A stretch of 64,000 nt of DNA, from assembly GCA_003868215.1 (NCBI GenBank), contig QWDQ01000001.1, positions 1,158,096 through 1,222,095 on the forward strand, read 5' to 3'. The translations under genes and the position numbers were made by a program. The notes under the pieces were generated by a model. The model was not told the DNA's origin. It did no database searches and saw nothing but the letters and a program-made list of their open reading frames with translations. Shown piece after piece: positions 21,817 to 32,206 of the stretch. The first letter of the stretch is position 1. Each line of letters begins with the position of its first letter. This DNA comes from Pseudophaeomoniella oleicola. Taxonomy: Eukaryota; Ascomycota; Eurotiomycetes; Phaeomoniellales; Phaeomoniellaceae.

Positions 21817-22577
21817 GATGAGCGACGTGTAATCTAAGGGAGTCAACTAATTGAGGGGACGTGATGATGTGCTATGGTTAATCATAGAAGGATAAGATGC
21901 CTTGAGTGAGCAGAATGTAGCGATAATTCAGGTATACACTTTGGTGAGGGTGCTTCCGACGCGATGTGATGCGATAAACACGCGTCTGATACTTTACCCG
22001 CAATCTGAGGCTCTTAGGGGAGGCAGGGACCGGTCTAGGGGAGATAGGGACCGGTCTAGGGGAGATAGGGACCGGTCTAGGGGAGATAGGGATCGGTCTA
22101 GGGGACGATTAGGCAAAACATTCTGCAGCAGAGTCGGGGTCATGCTCTTTTTCTGTCTCTAGAATTAGGTACTTTACCAGGTACATCCTCTGCTGTTTTA
22201 TTGAGGACTAATACTGAATGTCATTACTCTCCATCCTCATGTGTACCCGTGTATGCAAATCAGAACTTGGATTGTTTACTTATCGATCAAGGATTAATGA
22301 ACCCTGTTGAGCTTTGTGTTCCTGGATCCCCTCGTCCCCGCACGGTCAGAAAGTGGGCAAGTCAGATCTAGAATCTATTAATTACTAAGTTTACTCACAG
22401 TAATTCAGGTATTAATTAATTACTAAGGTTGGGCAGACCAATTGAGGCCACCTCTTAACTAAAGCTTTCTTCCCTCATCGACGTCAACAAAGATACCCGA
22501 GCCATAATACACCACCATTCATTCTATTCTTTTTTTTGATTTTATACCTGTTAAATCTCTGGCTCTTTTCTGTATGA
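21817..22577. other. Divergent intergenic region containing a 21-bp minisatellite
   Basis: Separates Mcm21 (minus) from the acetyl-CoA transporter (plus). It contains the minisatellite at 22,013-22,105 and, just before 22,577, a pyrimidine-rich leader. No gene is supported. Confidence 0.45.
22013..22105. repeat. 21-bp minisatellite, about four copies
   Basis: Four head-to-tail copies of a 21-bp unit starting GATAGGGACCGGTCTAGGGG, the outer copies carrying one or two substitutions and a partial unit at the left edge. The period is a multiple of three, so one plus-strand frame reads an RSRGDRD heptad, but that frame lacks an ATG and is not supported as a gene. Confidence 0.9.
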
Positions 22578-24575
22578 ATGCCTGACACATTAGGAGAACC
22601 CATTATTCATCCTTCACTACACTCTCATCTCCCTGCTGGTCAAGAGAACCTACCGTTGCATCCCCTAGTCAGACACAACACCATCCCACATAGCGACGTC
22701 TCGGACCTACTCAACAGTCAAAGCGACTCCGACTTGTCAGACCACCCAGAAGACGATCCGCTACTTGCAGAAGGTCCTTCCTCTCATTCCCATATGAAAC
22801 GAGCATCCCGAAGGAGTAAGAAACGCTCTCCAGCTCCTCTTGCTATAAGCACCAGTCAAAATGGAAATGTGAATGGAAGCGCAAAAGACGACATGTATAG
22901 GAAACATACACCAAGCACTCCCACATCTGCTGAGCAGACGGCTCAATTGATGAGTCGGGAGAGCTTTACCTTGGATGAAGCGCCACCTACGCCTGCGACC
23001 CCGGGGCACTCCAACACGAGTTTTATGGACCTTCCGTCTCAAGACAAGAGAAACTTTCTGTTGTTGGTCATGCTGTACTTCCTGCAAGGTATCCCGATGG
23101 GACTTGCAATGGGCTCGCTGCCGTTTCTTCTAAAGTCACATCTCTCGTACGGTCAGATCGGTATCTTCTCGTTAGCAAGCTACCCTTACTCGATTAAGCT
23201 GCTGTGGTCACCCATCGTCGATGCTATCTGGAGTCCAGCATTTGGGCGGAGAAAGAGTTGGATAGTTCCAGTCCAGTTCGTCTCGGGGTTGTCGATGATA
23301 TATCTTGGGGGCCAGATAGGTGACATGATGGTCGCAGCGGGAGCGAATGGAGGAGCTGGTGTTTGGGACTTCACTGGCTGGTGGTTCTTTCTAGTGTTCA
23401 TGTGTGCTACGCAGGATATCGCTGTCGACGGGTGGGCTATATCGCTTCTTTCGATCACAAACATTTCCTATGCATCCACGGCTCAGACGGTGGGCTTGAC
23501 AGCAGGCTCGTTCTTGTCGCATACCATCTTTCTTGCTTTGAACGCACCGGAATTTGCCAATGCTTGGTTCAGAAAGGTACCGCAGGATTATGGTGTTGTA
23601 GACCTCGGCAGCTACATGGTCTTTTGGGGTTGGATGTACATTGTCATTACGATCGGCATGGCACTTCTGAAGCGTGAAGAGAAAACAAAGGAACGTGAAG
23701 GGATCATGTCCGTATACCGAAGCATGTGGGGTGTTCTGAAGCTGAAGAACATCATCACGATCATCATTATCCACCTCATCGGCAAGATAGGATTCGTGAC
23801 GAACGACGCCGTGACGAATCTGAAATTGCTCGACAAAGGATTTGGGCAAGCGAATCTCGCTCTTGTGGTCATGATTGACTTCCCGTTCGAAATCAGTCTG
23901 GGATACTACGCTGGAAAATGGTCCAATCAATACGGATCTTTAAGTGTCTGGTCCTGGGCTTTCACTGGCAGACTCGTTGCAGCTGTATTCGGACAGTTCG
24001 TGGTCATGATTTATCCCGCGGGCCCAGATGCTTCAGTGCCATTGTGGTATCTCCTTACAGTTATTGTCTCACATGTCTTCTCGACTTTTATGAATACAGT
24101 CATGTTTGTCGCGGTTGCAGCGTTCCATGCCAGAATTGCTGATCCTACCATTGGTGGCACATACATGACTTTGCTTGCTACGTAAGATTCTCTGATGCTA
24201 TTGGACGAAACCATGACTGACTGTTACAGGGTATCGAATCTAGGAGGTACATTCCCAAAGTATTTCATCTTGAGACTCGTCGATATGTTTACAACAGCGA
24301 TCTGCACTCCACCGAGTGACATCTCCAAGCTGAAGGAGGGGATAACGCCAATTACTAGCCCATTCTCGTGTGCGCTGGAACCCGACAAGCATCGTTGTAT
24401 TGAAGGAGGAGGTGTCTGTAAGATTGAAAGAGATGGCTATTATATCACCAATATCGTCTGTGTCATTATAGGGGTCATTACTTTCTTTGGGTTCATCAGG
24501 GAAGCTGCCATGAGGTTGCAAGCATTGCCTCTAAGAGCGTGGAGATTGTCACCAGGGACGGTCCGTGGTTCATAG
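22578..24575 (+). CDS. Acetyl-coenzyme A transporter (SLC33A1/AT-1 family)
   Basis: Transports acetyl-CoA into the ER or Golgi lumen, feeding acetylation of proteins and glycans. Two exons (22578-24181, 24230-24575) give 649 aa. Residues 1-150 are hydrophilic and likely cytosolic. Then an MFS-like multispan core begins: DKRNFLLLVMLYFLQGIPMG, a family hallmark, followed by SLPFLLKS, SYPYSIKLLWSPIVDAIW and GRRKSWIVPVQ, with about twelve membrane segments. The family motif FVMCATQDIAVDGWA is seen as FMCATQDIAVDGWAI. After the intron, TVSNLGGTFPKYFILRLVD and a cysteine-containing luminal loop (KHRCIEGGGVCKIERDGYY) complete the fold. The frame across the 48-bp intron is exact. Confidence 0.92.
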
Positions 24576-24796
24576 AATGTATCTAGATATGATTCATGTA
24601 TTTATAATAAAAGACGAGTTCAGTATCCTCAATCTGTGAACTGAATGCTATGCTTCTTGATCTGCGAGTTGAAACGACAATTGATGCGGGGATATCACCG
24701 CCTCAGATGACAACATTCGGAGATCAACGTAACAAATATTTATTTACGCAATTTTATCAACGGCGTTCACAGACTCTGTCACCGCAGGGTTGCGCC

Positions 24797-25417
24797 ATGA
24801 TGGCATCGCCATCGTCTCACTCGATTGTGACATTGTCAGCAACGTCTACACCTCCCACTTCGACCCCCTCTTCTCCCGATGAGCCGACTCCGACTCGTGC
24901 TCTGGATGACATCTTCTCTTCCTCTCCAGACGGCGACCACCTTCTCGATCCCGACCATCGAGAACCTGCTCGCGAATCACTGTCAGACTTACCTGCCATC
25001 CGTAGGCAACATGTTACGGCAGGATATAGAGAGGGTCTTGCAATATCCAAGGCCAAAACCATCCAACCCGGGTTTGATGCGGGGTATCCATTGGGCACAG
25101 ATTTGGGTATGAGAGTAGGCCGAGTTCTAGGGATACTTGAGGCCATCATTTCAGCTATGACGAAGGCACAGAAAGATTCAGACAAAGTGAACACACTTTT
25201 GATCCGTGCTCGGAGGGATCTGGATGTTGCGACTTTTCTGGAAGGCGTGACAGATGAAGCTCTTGGACGAGATATGAAGATGCCCGATGATGCTGGGAAG
25301 CACGGCACAGCGTCTACGACCCCCCAAGCGTCCACTCCGATCTTCTCTCAAACAGCCTTGCAACGCCTAGAGACATGGGAAAAGGCCTTGGAAAAGCTAT
25401 CTTACAAAACAGGATAA
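24797..25417 (+). CDS. YAE1: Yae1 family protein (Fe-S maturation of Rli1)
   Basis: Yae1 with Lto1 forms an adaptor that targets the cytosolic Fe-S assembly machinery to the ribosome-recycling ATPase Rli1/ABCE1. I start at the ATG at 24797 (MMASPSSHSIV), 206 aa; the frame is open from 24650, but upstream residues look non-conserved. The diagnostic deca-GX3 repeat is visible: GYREGLAISKAKTIQ followed by GFDAGYPLGTDLGMRVGRVL, where glycine recurs every fourth residue, near residues 75-115. The preceding DDIFSSSPD and DLPAIRRQHVTAGY are also typical. Small, soluble, cytosolic/nuclear. Single exon. Downstream of the acetyl-CoA transporter on the same strand with a 221-bp gap. Confidence 0.82.
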   Translation: MMASPSSHSIVTLSATSTPPTSTPSSPDEPTPTRALDDIFSSSPDGDHLLDPDHREPARESLSDLPAIRRQHVTAGYREGLAISKAKTIQPGFDAGYPLGTDLGMRVGRVLGILEAIISAMTKAQKDSDKVNTLLIRARRDLDVATFLEGVTDEALGRDMKMPDDAGKHGTASTTPQASTPIFSQTALQRLETWEKALEKLSYKTG

Positions 25418-26394
25418 CGTGGCTAGGGATCTTTGTGACCCAGATCTGCAAATAATGGACTATGTTGGGCAGGCCAATACTGGTACTTTCTAAGGGATAG
25501 TCGCGCCGAGTTGTCGCCTTCCGTCCTGTTGTAAACGGAGAGCCATGCCTGAAGGTCAGACCAACAGTTGGAGGAGAGGTCTTACATGGCTCCAGGATCC
25601 GCGCGACTCCGTCGTGGGAAATGGACTGGTTTGCGAATGGAAATCGCTCATGTCATCATTCTGATCTCTCGGAGGTGGGTAAAACAGAGCACAGAAGCTT
25701 GGATGAATTCGTTCCGCGCTACAATATGTGGGGAAAAACGACCGAACAAGTCGAAGTCCAATACCGAATATTGTAAGAGAATGGAATGAAGCCAGATTGT
25801 GAACTCGCCGAGAATAGAACTTGAGCTGTGCGGTTTCACTCAGAGATCATCACATCTTAGCTTAGTGCCATGACCGTCCGGGAACTTGGATCAGGGTCTC
25901 GAGGAGACCAGGGGAAACGGACCAATGGGCCCGGTAATTCCATTGCTACTCGGAATATTGCGTAGGACGTCGAAGAAGCAAGAATGGGTCTTCAAATCAA
26001 TATAATTCACTGTAACTTATTGCGTGAAGCGACTGGCACCTCACACGTGTGGGCGTTTTGTATGTCTCAACGGTACAATCGCAATTGATTGAGAACGCCA
26101 TCTCGGTTCGGGGATAGTCGGACGAAGATGTTGGCGGCCATGTGCCCGAATGATTGGCTGAATCAACCACAAAACACAAAACACGCAGCATTGCAGATAC
26201 CTTGATCCATCGTACAAGACTCCCTGCATGAAGCACGTACTTGGAGATGAAAGAAGCAACAGTCATCGGTCAGGGTCTATCTCGTCTCCTATCATTTCTT
26301 ATAAAATGCCACAGCCCCCAACATCTTTCCGGGATGGCCAATGGGCTTCAAGTGTCTTTGCTGTCCTTCTCTCTCATTCTACGCCTAATCGATC
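25418..26394. other. Intergenic region, no gene seen
   Basis: Almost 1 kb with only short frames on both strands. No recognised product, repeat or RNA gene. It probably holds the promoter of the Aim6-like gene, with a TATAAAA-like box near 26,301. Confidence 0.4.
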
Positions 26395-27419
26395 ATGTGG
26401 TGTCCTGGGACTCTTTGCATAGCAGCATTACTGGTCTCAACGACCTCTGCCCAAACCCGACAAGGAGGACTTCCTGTCACGGGTCAGATCGACATTTCCT
26501 CGTCATTTCAGCAGGTCTTCGCAACTGCCAGCGGTCTCAGTCAGTATACTTATCCCACAGACTTGACAAGAGGAATTGTACCGAAGGCCATTCACAGCCA
26601 CAACGACTACTGGAGAGATCTCCCCGTTTACACTGCCTTGTCTGTGGGATGCATCAGCATTGAGGCTGACGTCTGGCTCGTCAACGGAACTCTTTACATC
26701 GGACATGAAGTCTCGGCTCTGCAGTCAGAGCGGACGTTCGAATCGCTTTATATCCAGCCACTTTTGAACATCCTGCATCGCCAGAATCCAACTACGCCCT
26801 TCGTCAATGGATCAACCACGAAAAAGTGAGCCTCAGCACTTTTGTCGGAATGAGCGCTGATGTCTGCAGTGGTGTCTACGATACAGCTTCCAGTCAGACA
26901 CTTTATCTCTTCGTCGATGTGAAGACTGATGGTGCCAGTACCTGGCCATATGTTATCTCAGCTCTTCAGCCTCTTCGCTCTGCCGGATATCTCAGTTCGA
27001 CGAACGGAACTGCCATCACTTCAGGACCCATAACTGTCATCGGTACCGGAAACACACCTCTTGATCAAGTTCTTCATGCTACGAACAGAGATTACTTCTA
27101 TGATGCTCCTCTTGCAACCCTCTCGGCTTACACCAATATAACATCGTTGGTGTCTCCGATTGCCAGCACTGACTACGAGGCTTATATCGGGTCACCGAAT
27201 GGAACCACCTTCAATGCTACTCAGATCAACACCATGTTGTCCCAGATCAATGAAGCTAAGCGAAGAGGGATCGCTGCTCGATATTGGGACACCCCGGGAT
27301 GGCCTATCAGTACCAGGAATGCGGTGTGGGCTAAAGTGCTTCAGTTAGGTGCCGGACTCGTGAATGCCGATGCACTTGTTGATGCAGCAGGGTTTAGTGG
27401 TGTCTCCGGTAACTGGTAA
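26395..27419 (+). CDS. Aim6-like secreted protein, PLC-like phosphodiesterase fold
   Basis: Related to yeast Aim6 (altered inheritance of mitochondria 6), whose biochemical role is unknown; the fold belongs to the PLC-like phosphodiesterase superfamily. Two exons (26395-26825, 26870-27419; 44-bp intron) give 326 aa. An N-terminal signal peptide is evident (MWCPGTLCIAALLVSTTSAQ). The hallmark segment PKAIHSHNDYWRDLPVYTAL supplies the N-terminal catalytic-type histidine, followed by GCISIEADVWLVNGTLYIGH. The second exon contains LYLFVDVKTDG and ends with RYWDTPGWPISTRNAVWAKV. Several N-x-S/T sites fit secretion. The ATG at 26395 was chosen because it gives the signal peptide. Confidence 0.83.
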
Positions 27420-27617
27420 ACCAGTGGATGATCAAAGAGAAATGTATATCGCCTTTTCGGAATGAACAGACCCTTCTCAACAGGTGGATAGGATGCTCTG
27501 AAATTCCGAACTCCCAAATTGGTTTCACTACACCAATACCAATGGGAGTATCCCATGATTCAGGAGATCAGTTCATGTGAAAATGCCCCACGCTATTCCC
27601 ATATTACAATATTTCGT

Positions 27618-29322
27618 CTAATCATACATGCCATCCATATCCCTCTCCTTCCTTTTCATCCACTCCGTCCTGCCGTCAACATACTCCTCTAACTCCCTCT
27701 GCACTCTTACTAATTTTGATGAAGCTTGAAACCTTACCAGTGCATCCTCCAAACAAGTCTGATCAGCAGCCCTATAGAATACATCTCTAGCGGCAGCCAT
27801 TGTCGTTTCAGAAGTACTGCTGTTATGACTCTCGGCCAGGACTTCGTTGAGATGGCCTAGGAGGACTAAGATTCCATTCACTTTGTTGTTCCTTTCTTCC
27901 CTGTCTGTACTGTTGCCAACTGCAGATGACATTAATGTTGAGGTGTCCAGAATCTCAACGAAGCTTTTCATCCATCGAACGAAATCATCGGCTCTGTTCA
28001 TTTCCTGCGTCTGCATCTGACGGGCCGTTGCCGCTGCTGAGAACTGAGTAGGTCGGAAAATGAATGTCAGACCATCTTCGAGGTCCTGAATTTCTGGTAT
28101 TTCACGGTTCAAGAAAGATGGTTTCACAAGATGCGAGGGTCTCTGGTGCCTGTTTTTGTATTGGAGGAATTCGCTAGAGCCGATGGTCTGCCGTTTGACG
28201 TTTACATTTGCTAACGGTTTATTAGTGTTCGCAATTGGGTGATGTGTGGTGAATGGAGCAGCAATTTGATTGTTATCATTAGCAGCGGTATCAGTGCCAG
28301 GTGGCTGGTTGTTGCCGGCTTTTAGGCCCGACATCTCGGCTGAAGCCCCCATGGGTTGGAAATGACGCTTTCTTCCATGCAAAGGGTGGATGGGCATCGT
28401 TCTCTCCTGCATGGGCCCCATTGTAGCATAATACGCATTGGCCAAGAAGGTTTCCTGTGGTTGATCTTGTAGTTTTCTACCGGGAGCAGCAGCATCAGCC
28501 CATAAGCCACCTTGGCCTCCTCGGGAAGGCAAAGCAGGAAGCGACCTGGGTGACAAGGGCGGCGGCACCTCAGGGGCCTCTTTGAATGGAGGACTGTCCG
28601 CTTCTTGAGTAGGCAGAGCTCTGTTCTTCTGTGACAACAACAGCGTGAGTCTGTCGTGAATCTCCTTAACTAGCTGTTGCAGATCAGAGTTGGACCGAAG
28701 TGTTTGGCCAAGAAGCTGTTCGGTCCGCTCGGACTGATGTTTGCTCTGTATCTCCATTCGATTTGTGGTGGACCTGAATAGAGAAAGGCCATCAATCGAT
28801 AATCCACAAGGCAAGGAGATCGTGCTAAATGCAAGCGTACCATATCAAAGCGCTTAGTACAATGTTGATAGCATCAGTGTGCGATTGCAACTTATCTCTA
28901 TACTCCTTCAGAGACTTACGGTCCATATCCCATTTGATCCTGCTGAAGTTTCCTTTCAACCTTTGCCTGAAGCTGGCCTCGTCGACCGACGCTATCTCAA
29001 TATCATCACGATACCTTTTAGTCGCATCATCTAGATCCTGTAAAGTCGTACGACACGATCGAATCAATGTCCCCAATTTCCGTAGAATATCCGGTCCGTT
29101 ATTTTCAGCATTCTCCTCGGCTGGTGCTGTTGTAGTGGACTGGATGATGGTACCTGCAACCCCACTTAGATGATCAAGAGCACAACGCAGACCGAACAGT
29201 ACATCTTCAAGCTCTATGAGATCTCGATCTGCTCTGCTTCGGCCGGACGTTACGGTTGTGTAGAGCTTGTAGGAGAGTTGACTGAGCAGGATTATGTCGC
29301 CGACGCTGAATCCGAAAGACAT
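27618..29322 (-). CDS. Fungal_N-type (STAND/NLR N-terminal-like) protein without a visible NTPase domain
   Basis: Two exons, 29322-28841 and 28773-27618, 67-bp intron with good GT-AG ends, 545 aa. The N-terminus MSFGFSVGDIILLSQLSYKLY and the following helices (LIELEDVLFGLRCALDHLSG; LGTLIRSCRTTLQDLDD; KWDMDRKSLKEYRDKLQSH) match the helical N-terminal domain found in front of fungal ankyrin, NACHT and HET-related proteins. No P-loop (GxxxxGK[ST]) and no ankyrin or WD repeats follow. The second exon is a coiled-coil-like start (ERTEQLLGQTLRSN), a proline-rich stretch, and a helical C-terminus. It may be a membrane- or scaffold-binding helical adaptor. Function unknown; domain call from pattern recognition. 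Confidence 0.7.
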
Positions 29323-29733
29323 ATCTATCGAGCCGAAGCGCGACTGACAGGCGCAATCAACAAATCACTAGGTAAATGAACCCTAAGAATCTTTGAGAAG
29401 CTGAAATCCCTTGAAAATCGGTTGCCGAACCTCCATGTCGTGGAACGAAGCTTTGTAAGCAAATGGATTGATGCCTAAAATCAGCCTCGTCGGATGCCAC
29501 TGATCCTTGCCGATATTGATAGACGTACCAGGATACTTGTCACTAGACCCTCCGAATATGGCAATGGTGTACAGAATACCTGAGTGTTGAACGAACAAGT
29601 AGGCCCTGCCCCACCGACGAGGCTGAACGTCCTCTCTATATACAGTGAATACAAGCTGTGATGTCCTGGAGGGATTTCCACGTTCCTTCTCTATCTTACA
29701 TAGGTTGAAAGACCGCCGTTATTCTGAAATAGT
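29323..29733. other. Divergent intergenic region
   Basis: 411 bp between the Fungal_N-type gene and the disrupted RING gene. No feature beyond likely promoters for both. Confidence 0.4.
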
Positions 29734-30655
29734 ATGGATTCAATGGATATCGACTCAAGTTACACACATATTACAACGCCAGGAGAATTTCCAGATCCAC
29801 CTCACGCACCCGACGAGGACGAGATTAGCATCACTATAGAAGGGCTGCGCTCTATCAAGCCTGGAAAGAAAGAAGATCAGAATGACTCCGCTGCCCATAT
29901 TGATGAGACAGAGAACACTGCCCATCTCCATATACCGCCGAGCACACCACTTCCCCAGTTATGGGTGAGAATTCGAGGTAAGCTACCAAGAGCCCTATTG
30001 TACTCCCTTCCCTCCGTACAACCACTGACCAAGAAATAGAGCTAGGATTTGAATCTCCTGACTTCCTGACGGATGGTGTGGCGGATTGGACAGATTATAG
30101 CACACAAGAAGTAGCGCACTCATTCACGGAGGTCGAGATTGTCGAAGGACAACCAACAGAGAGCGTCCAGTGTATCGGCCTACACGAGCGTCTTATAGAC
30201 TATACCAACAGGCGGTACGGAAAGAAGATCGAACTGAACATCAGCAAAGGTCCCTCCACAGCCTATACTTTACCAACAGACAGCTTAAAAGAAGAACGTG
30301 GTTTGAACATATCTTTTCATCGCACTATCAGGATGCCGGACGATGAAAAATTGCATCAGCTTCCAGGATCTCTAGGCACATTTCCCCTTTTCGATACTAA
30401 CGCATACTCAAAGGTACTCCCACAGAATATATTGCAGCAGGGAGGAGTATTCCTGCCGATGTGGCAGAGAGAAGCTATGTGGATCAATTTTGAAGTCCCA
30501 TATCCACAGAAATATGCGGTGCGAGTATTTGTTGGCCATATCAACGCTATCTCCGGTCTCTCTATGGATGAGAAGCCGGCGGGTCTGCAAGGGAAGATCC
30601 AAGACTATGTTGTCATTCCTGGTCAGGAGTGGCTGGATGGTATTTGCGTCAGCCC
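29734..30655 (+). pseudogene. RING-type protein gene, 5' half, cut by the hAT insertion
   Basis: Exons 29734-29977 and 30040-30655 encode the first 286 full codons plus two bases of the next. The protein starts MDSMDIDSSYTHITTPGEF, with an acidic disordered N-terminus, and leads into a conserved fungal domain (ISKGPSTAYTLPTDSL; FHRTIRMPDDEKLHQLPGSL; VFLPMWQREAMWINFE; VRVFVGHINAISG) resembling a family often annotated only as integral membrane or ubiquitin-related protein. Normal coding ends at VSP (30,648-30,655), the first copy of the 8-bp target duplication. The open frame then runs a further 34 bases into the transposon before a stop. Joined to 44,089 onward, the frame continues exactly. 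A truncated protein may be made, but it lacks the RING domain. Confidence 0.82.
30648..30655. repeat. Left 8-bp target site duplication (GTCAGCCC) of the hAT element
   Basis: GTCAGCCC occurs here, immediately before the AT-rich element, and again at 44,081-44,088 immediately after it. Eight base pairs is the hAT-superfamily duplication length. Confidence 0.85.
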
Positions 30656-30695
30656 CAACACATCGAATAAGCCACTGTCTTGGTATTAATACGCA
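30656..30695 (+). repeat. Left terminal inverted repeat of the hAT element
   Basis: Starts CAACAC directly after the target duplication and shares CAACAC, an AAGCC/TAGC word and GGTATTAATAC with the reverse complement of the right end. The left copy looks more RIP-altered. Confidence 0.65.
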
Positions 30696-31569
30696 ATTTG
30701 TACTAGTACCTTGATCAAAAATCTCAGAATATTAATACGTATTATTAAGACTTTTAATAAATTTATTAATATAGGGTTATTTACTTTTTTTTATTAAATT
30801 TATTAGTAATTCTGTAATTTTATTTATATTTAATAGTATTTATTTAAATATTAATAATTATATACTCTTTCTATTTTTTAAAATAATTTTATTAATTAAG
30901 AATCTTTCTTTCGTTAATATAAAATATTTAAAAAAGTCTTAATTAAAATCTTAAATTAACGAATTTAATATTTATAAAATGATAAATATAAAATTTATAT
31001 CGATTCTTTTATCGTCTAAATATATTACATTTATTAAAGGCTTCGAAATCTTTTATAATATTTTAAATTATAATAATATTTTCTTCCGTTAGGGCGTTAA
31101 ATATATTCGTAATAAATCTAAAATAAAAATATATAAAAGAATATATTTATTTATCTAAAATAAAAAAACCCTTTATATTAAAAAAAATACGAAATATTAA
31201 TATTAAAAATATATATTATGCAGGAGCCTTAAGTTGATTAATATAAATAATAATATTATTAACGTATTAAAATATTTTAAAAAATAATATCATCTCTAAA
31301 TCTTAAAAACTGCGTTAATAACATCGTAATAAAGACTTTAATTTAAGTTAAACTCTATAATAAAGCAATTATATTAAGCGTTTAATAAAAAAATCTTTCG
31401 AATATTCGTTTTATAATTTATTATAATTAATTAGTAACTCTTCTAATTTATTAAAAATCTAGAGTTTCGAAAATTATTAATATATATAAATTAGAAAACT
31501 AAATAGTATCTTTTTAAAATTAAAAAAATTATTAAAAATTAAATAATACGCGAGTTTATAATAATATAT

Positions 31570-31990
31570 ATTAAAACGTTAAGAGAGGCTTTAAACGCAG
31601 TTATTAATAAAATCTATATTAATTTTAATATTTAGATCTTACTAAACGCTAAATTCTTAATAGTAATGATTATTTATTTTATTAATTCTAAAGATATAAA
31701 TCGTACCGTTCGAATTATTTTAAAGTATTTTATTAATAGTTATTCTAAAAATAATATTATTACCTTATTAGTTAAAATATTACAGGATTTTAATATTATC
31801 GATAAAATCGGATATTTTATGACTGATAATATTTTAAAAAATGATTATGCCGTTTAACTGGTTTTAAATTAAATCAGACCGGATTTAAAGTCTTTAAAAA
31901 TATATAAAATCCATTATATAAATTATATTATTAATTTAATATTAAAGGTCTTTATATTTGGTAAAAATATAAATAAATTTAAGAATACAT
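31570..31990 (+). pseudogene. hAT transposase remnant, left part
   Basis: Despite RIP, one plus-strand frame still reads transposase-like sequence. KTLREALNAVINKIYINFNI leads into a stretch like the DDE-domain start of fungal hAT transposases, then IIDKIGYFMTDNILKND (from about 31,795), matching the family pattern of D-K-x-G-Y-F-x-x-D-N-x-x-x-N-D, then, after in-frame stops, IHYINYIINLILKVFIFGK, matching the C-x-x-H-x-x-N-L-x-x-K-x-F-x-x-G segment. In-frame TAA/TAG stops show it is dead. The frame breaks at 31,990 where the LTR element is inserted. Confidence 0.72.
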
Positions 31991-32206
31991 TGAGATGGGC
32001 TAAACCCAACACCACAAGTAATAGCATAGAAAGTATATCTTTTTTTATAAATATATAAATTATTTAATTATTTATTACTGAATTAGTCTGGTAACGAATC
32101 CTTAAGATATATTTAGTTAATCTATCTAAATTAAAGAGTTCAGTATCCTGAGAAATTTAATTAATTATAACATAACGTTAAAAAGAGAATTAATTAATTT
32201 AGTATA
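31991..32206 (-). repeat. LTR (left copy, element 3' LTR)
   Basis: 216 bp, aligned without gaps to 42,400-42,615. Differences are almost all C/T or G/A transitions. The first 50 bases retain ancestral-looking GC (TGAGATGGGCTAAACCC) whereas the end is RIP-altered. Preceded by the ACAT duplication. Confidence 0.85.

Noticed and set aside
22013-22105. CRISPR-like array
   Set aside because: Head-to-tail minisatellite without spacers, in a eukaryotic genome.
21902-22162. Frame with RSRGDRD heptad repeats as an RNA-binding-like protein
   Set aside because: It has no ATG start and its repeat simply reflects the 21-bp minisatellite period being divisible by three.
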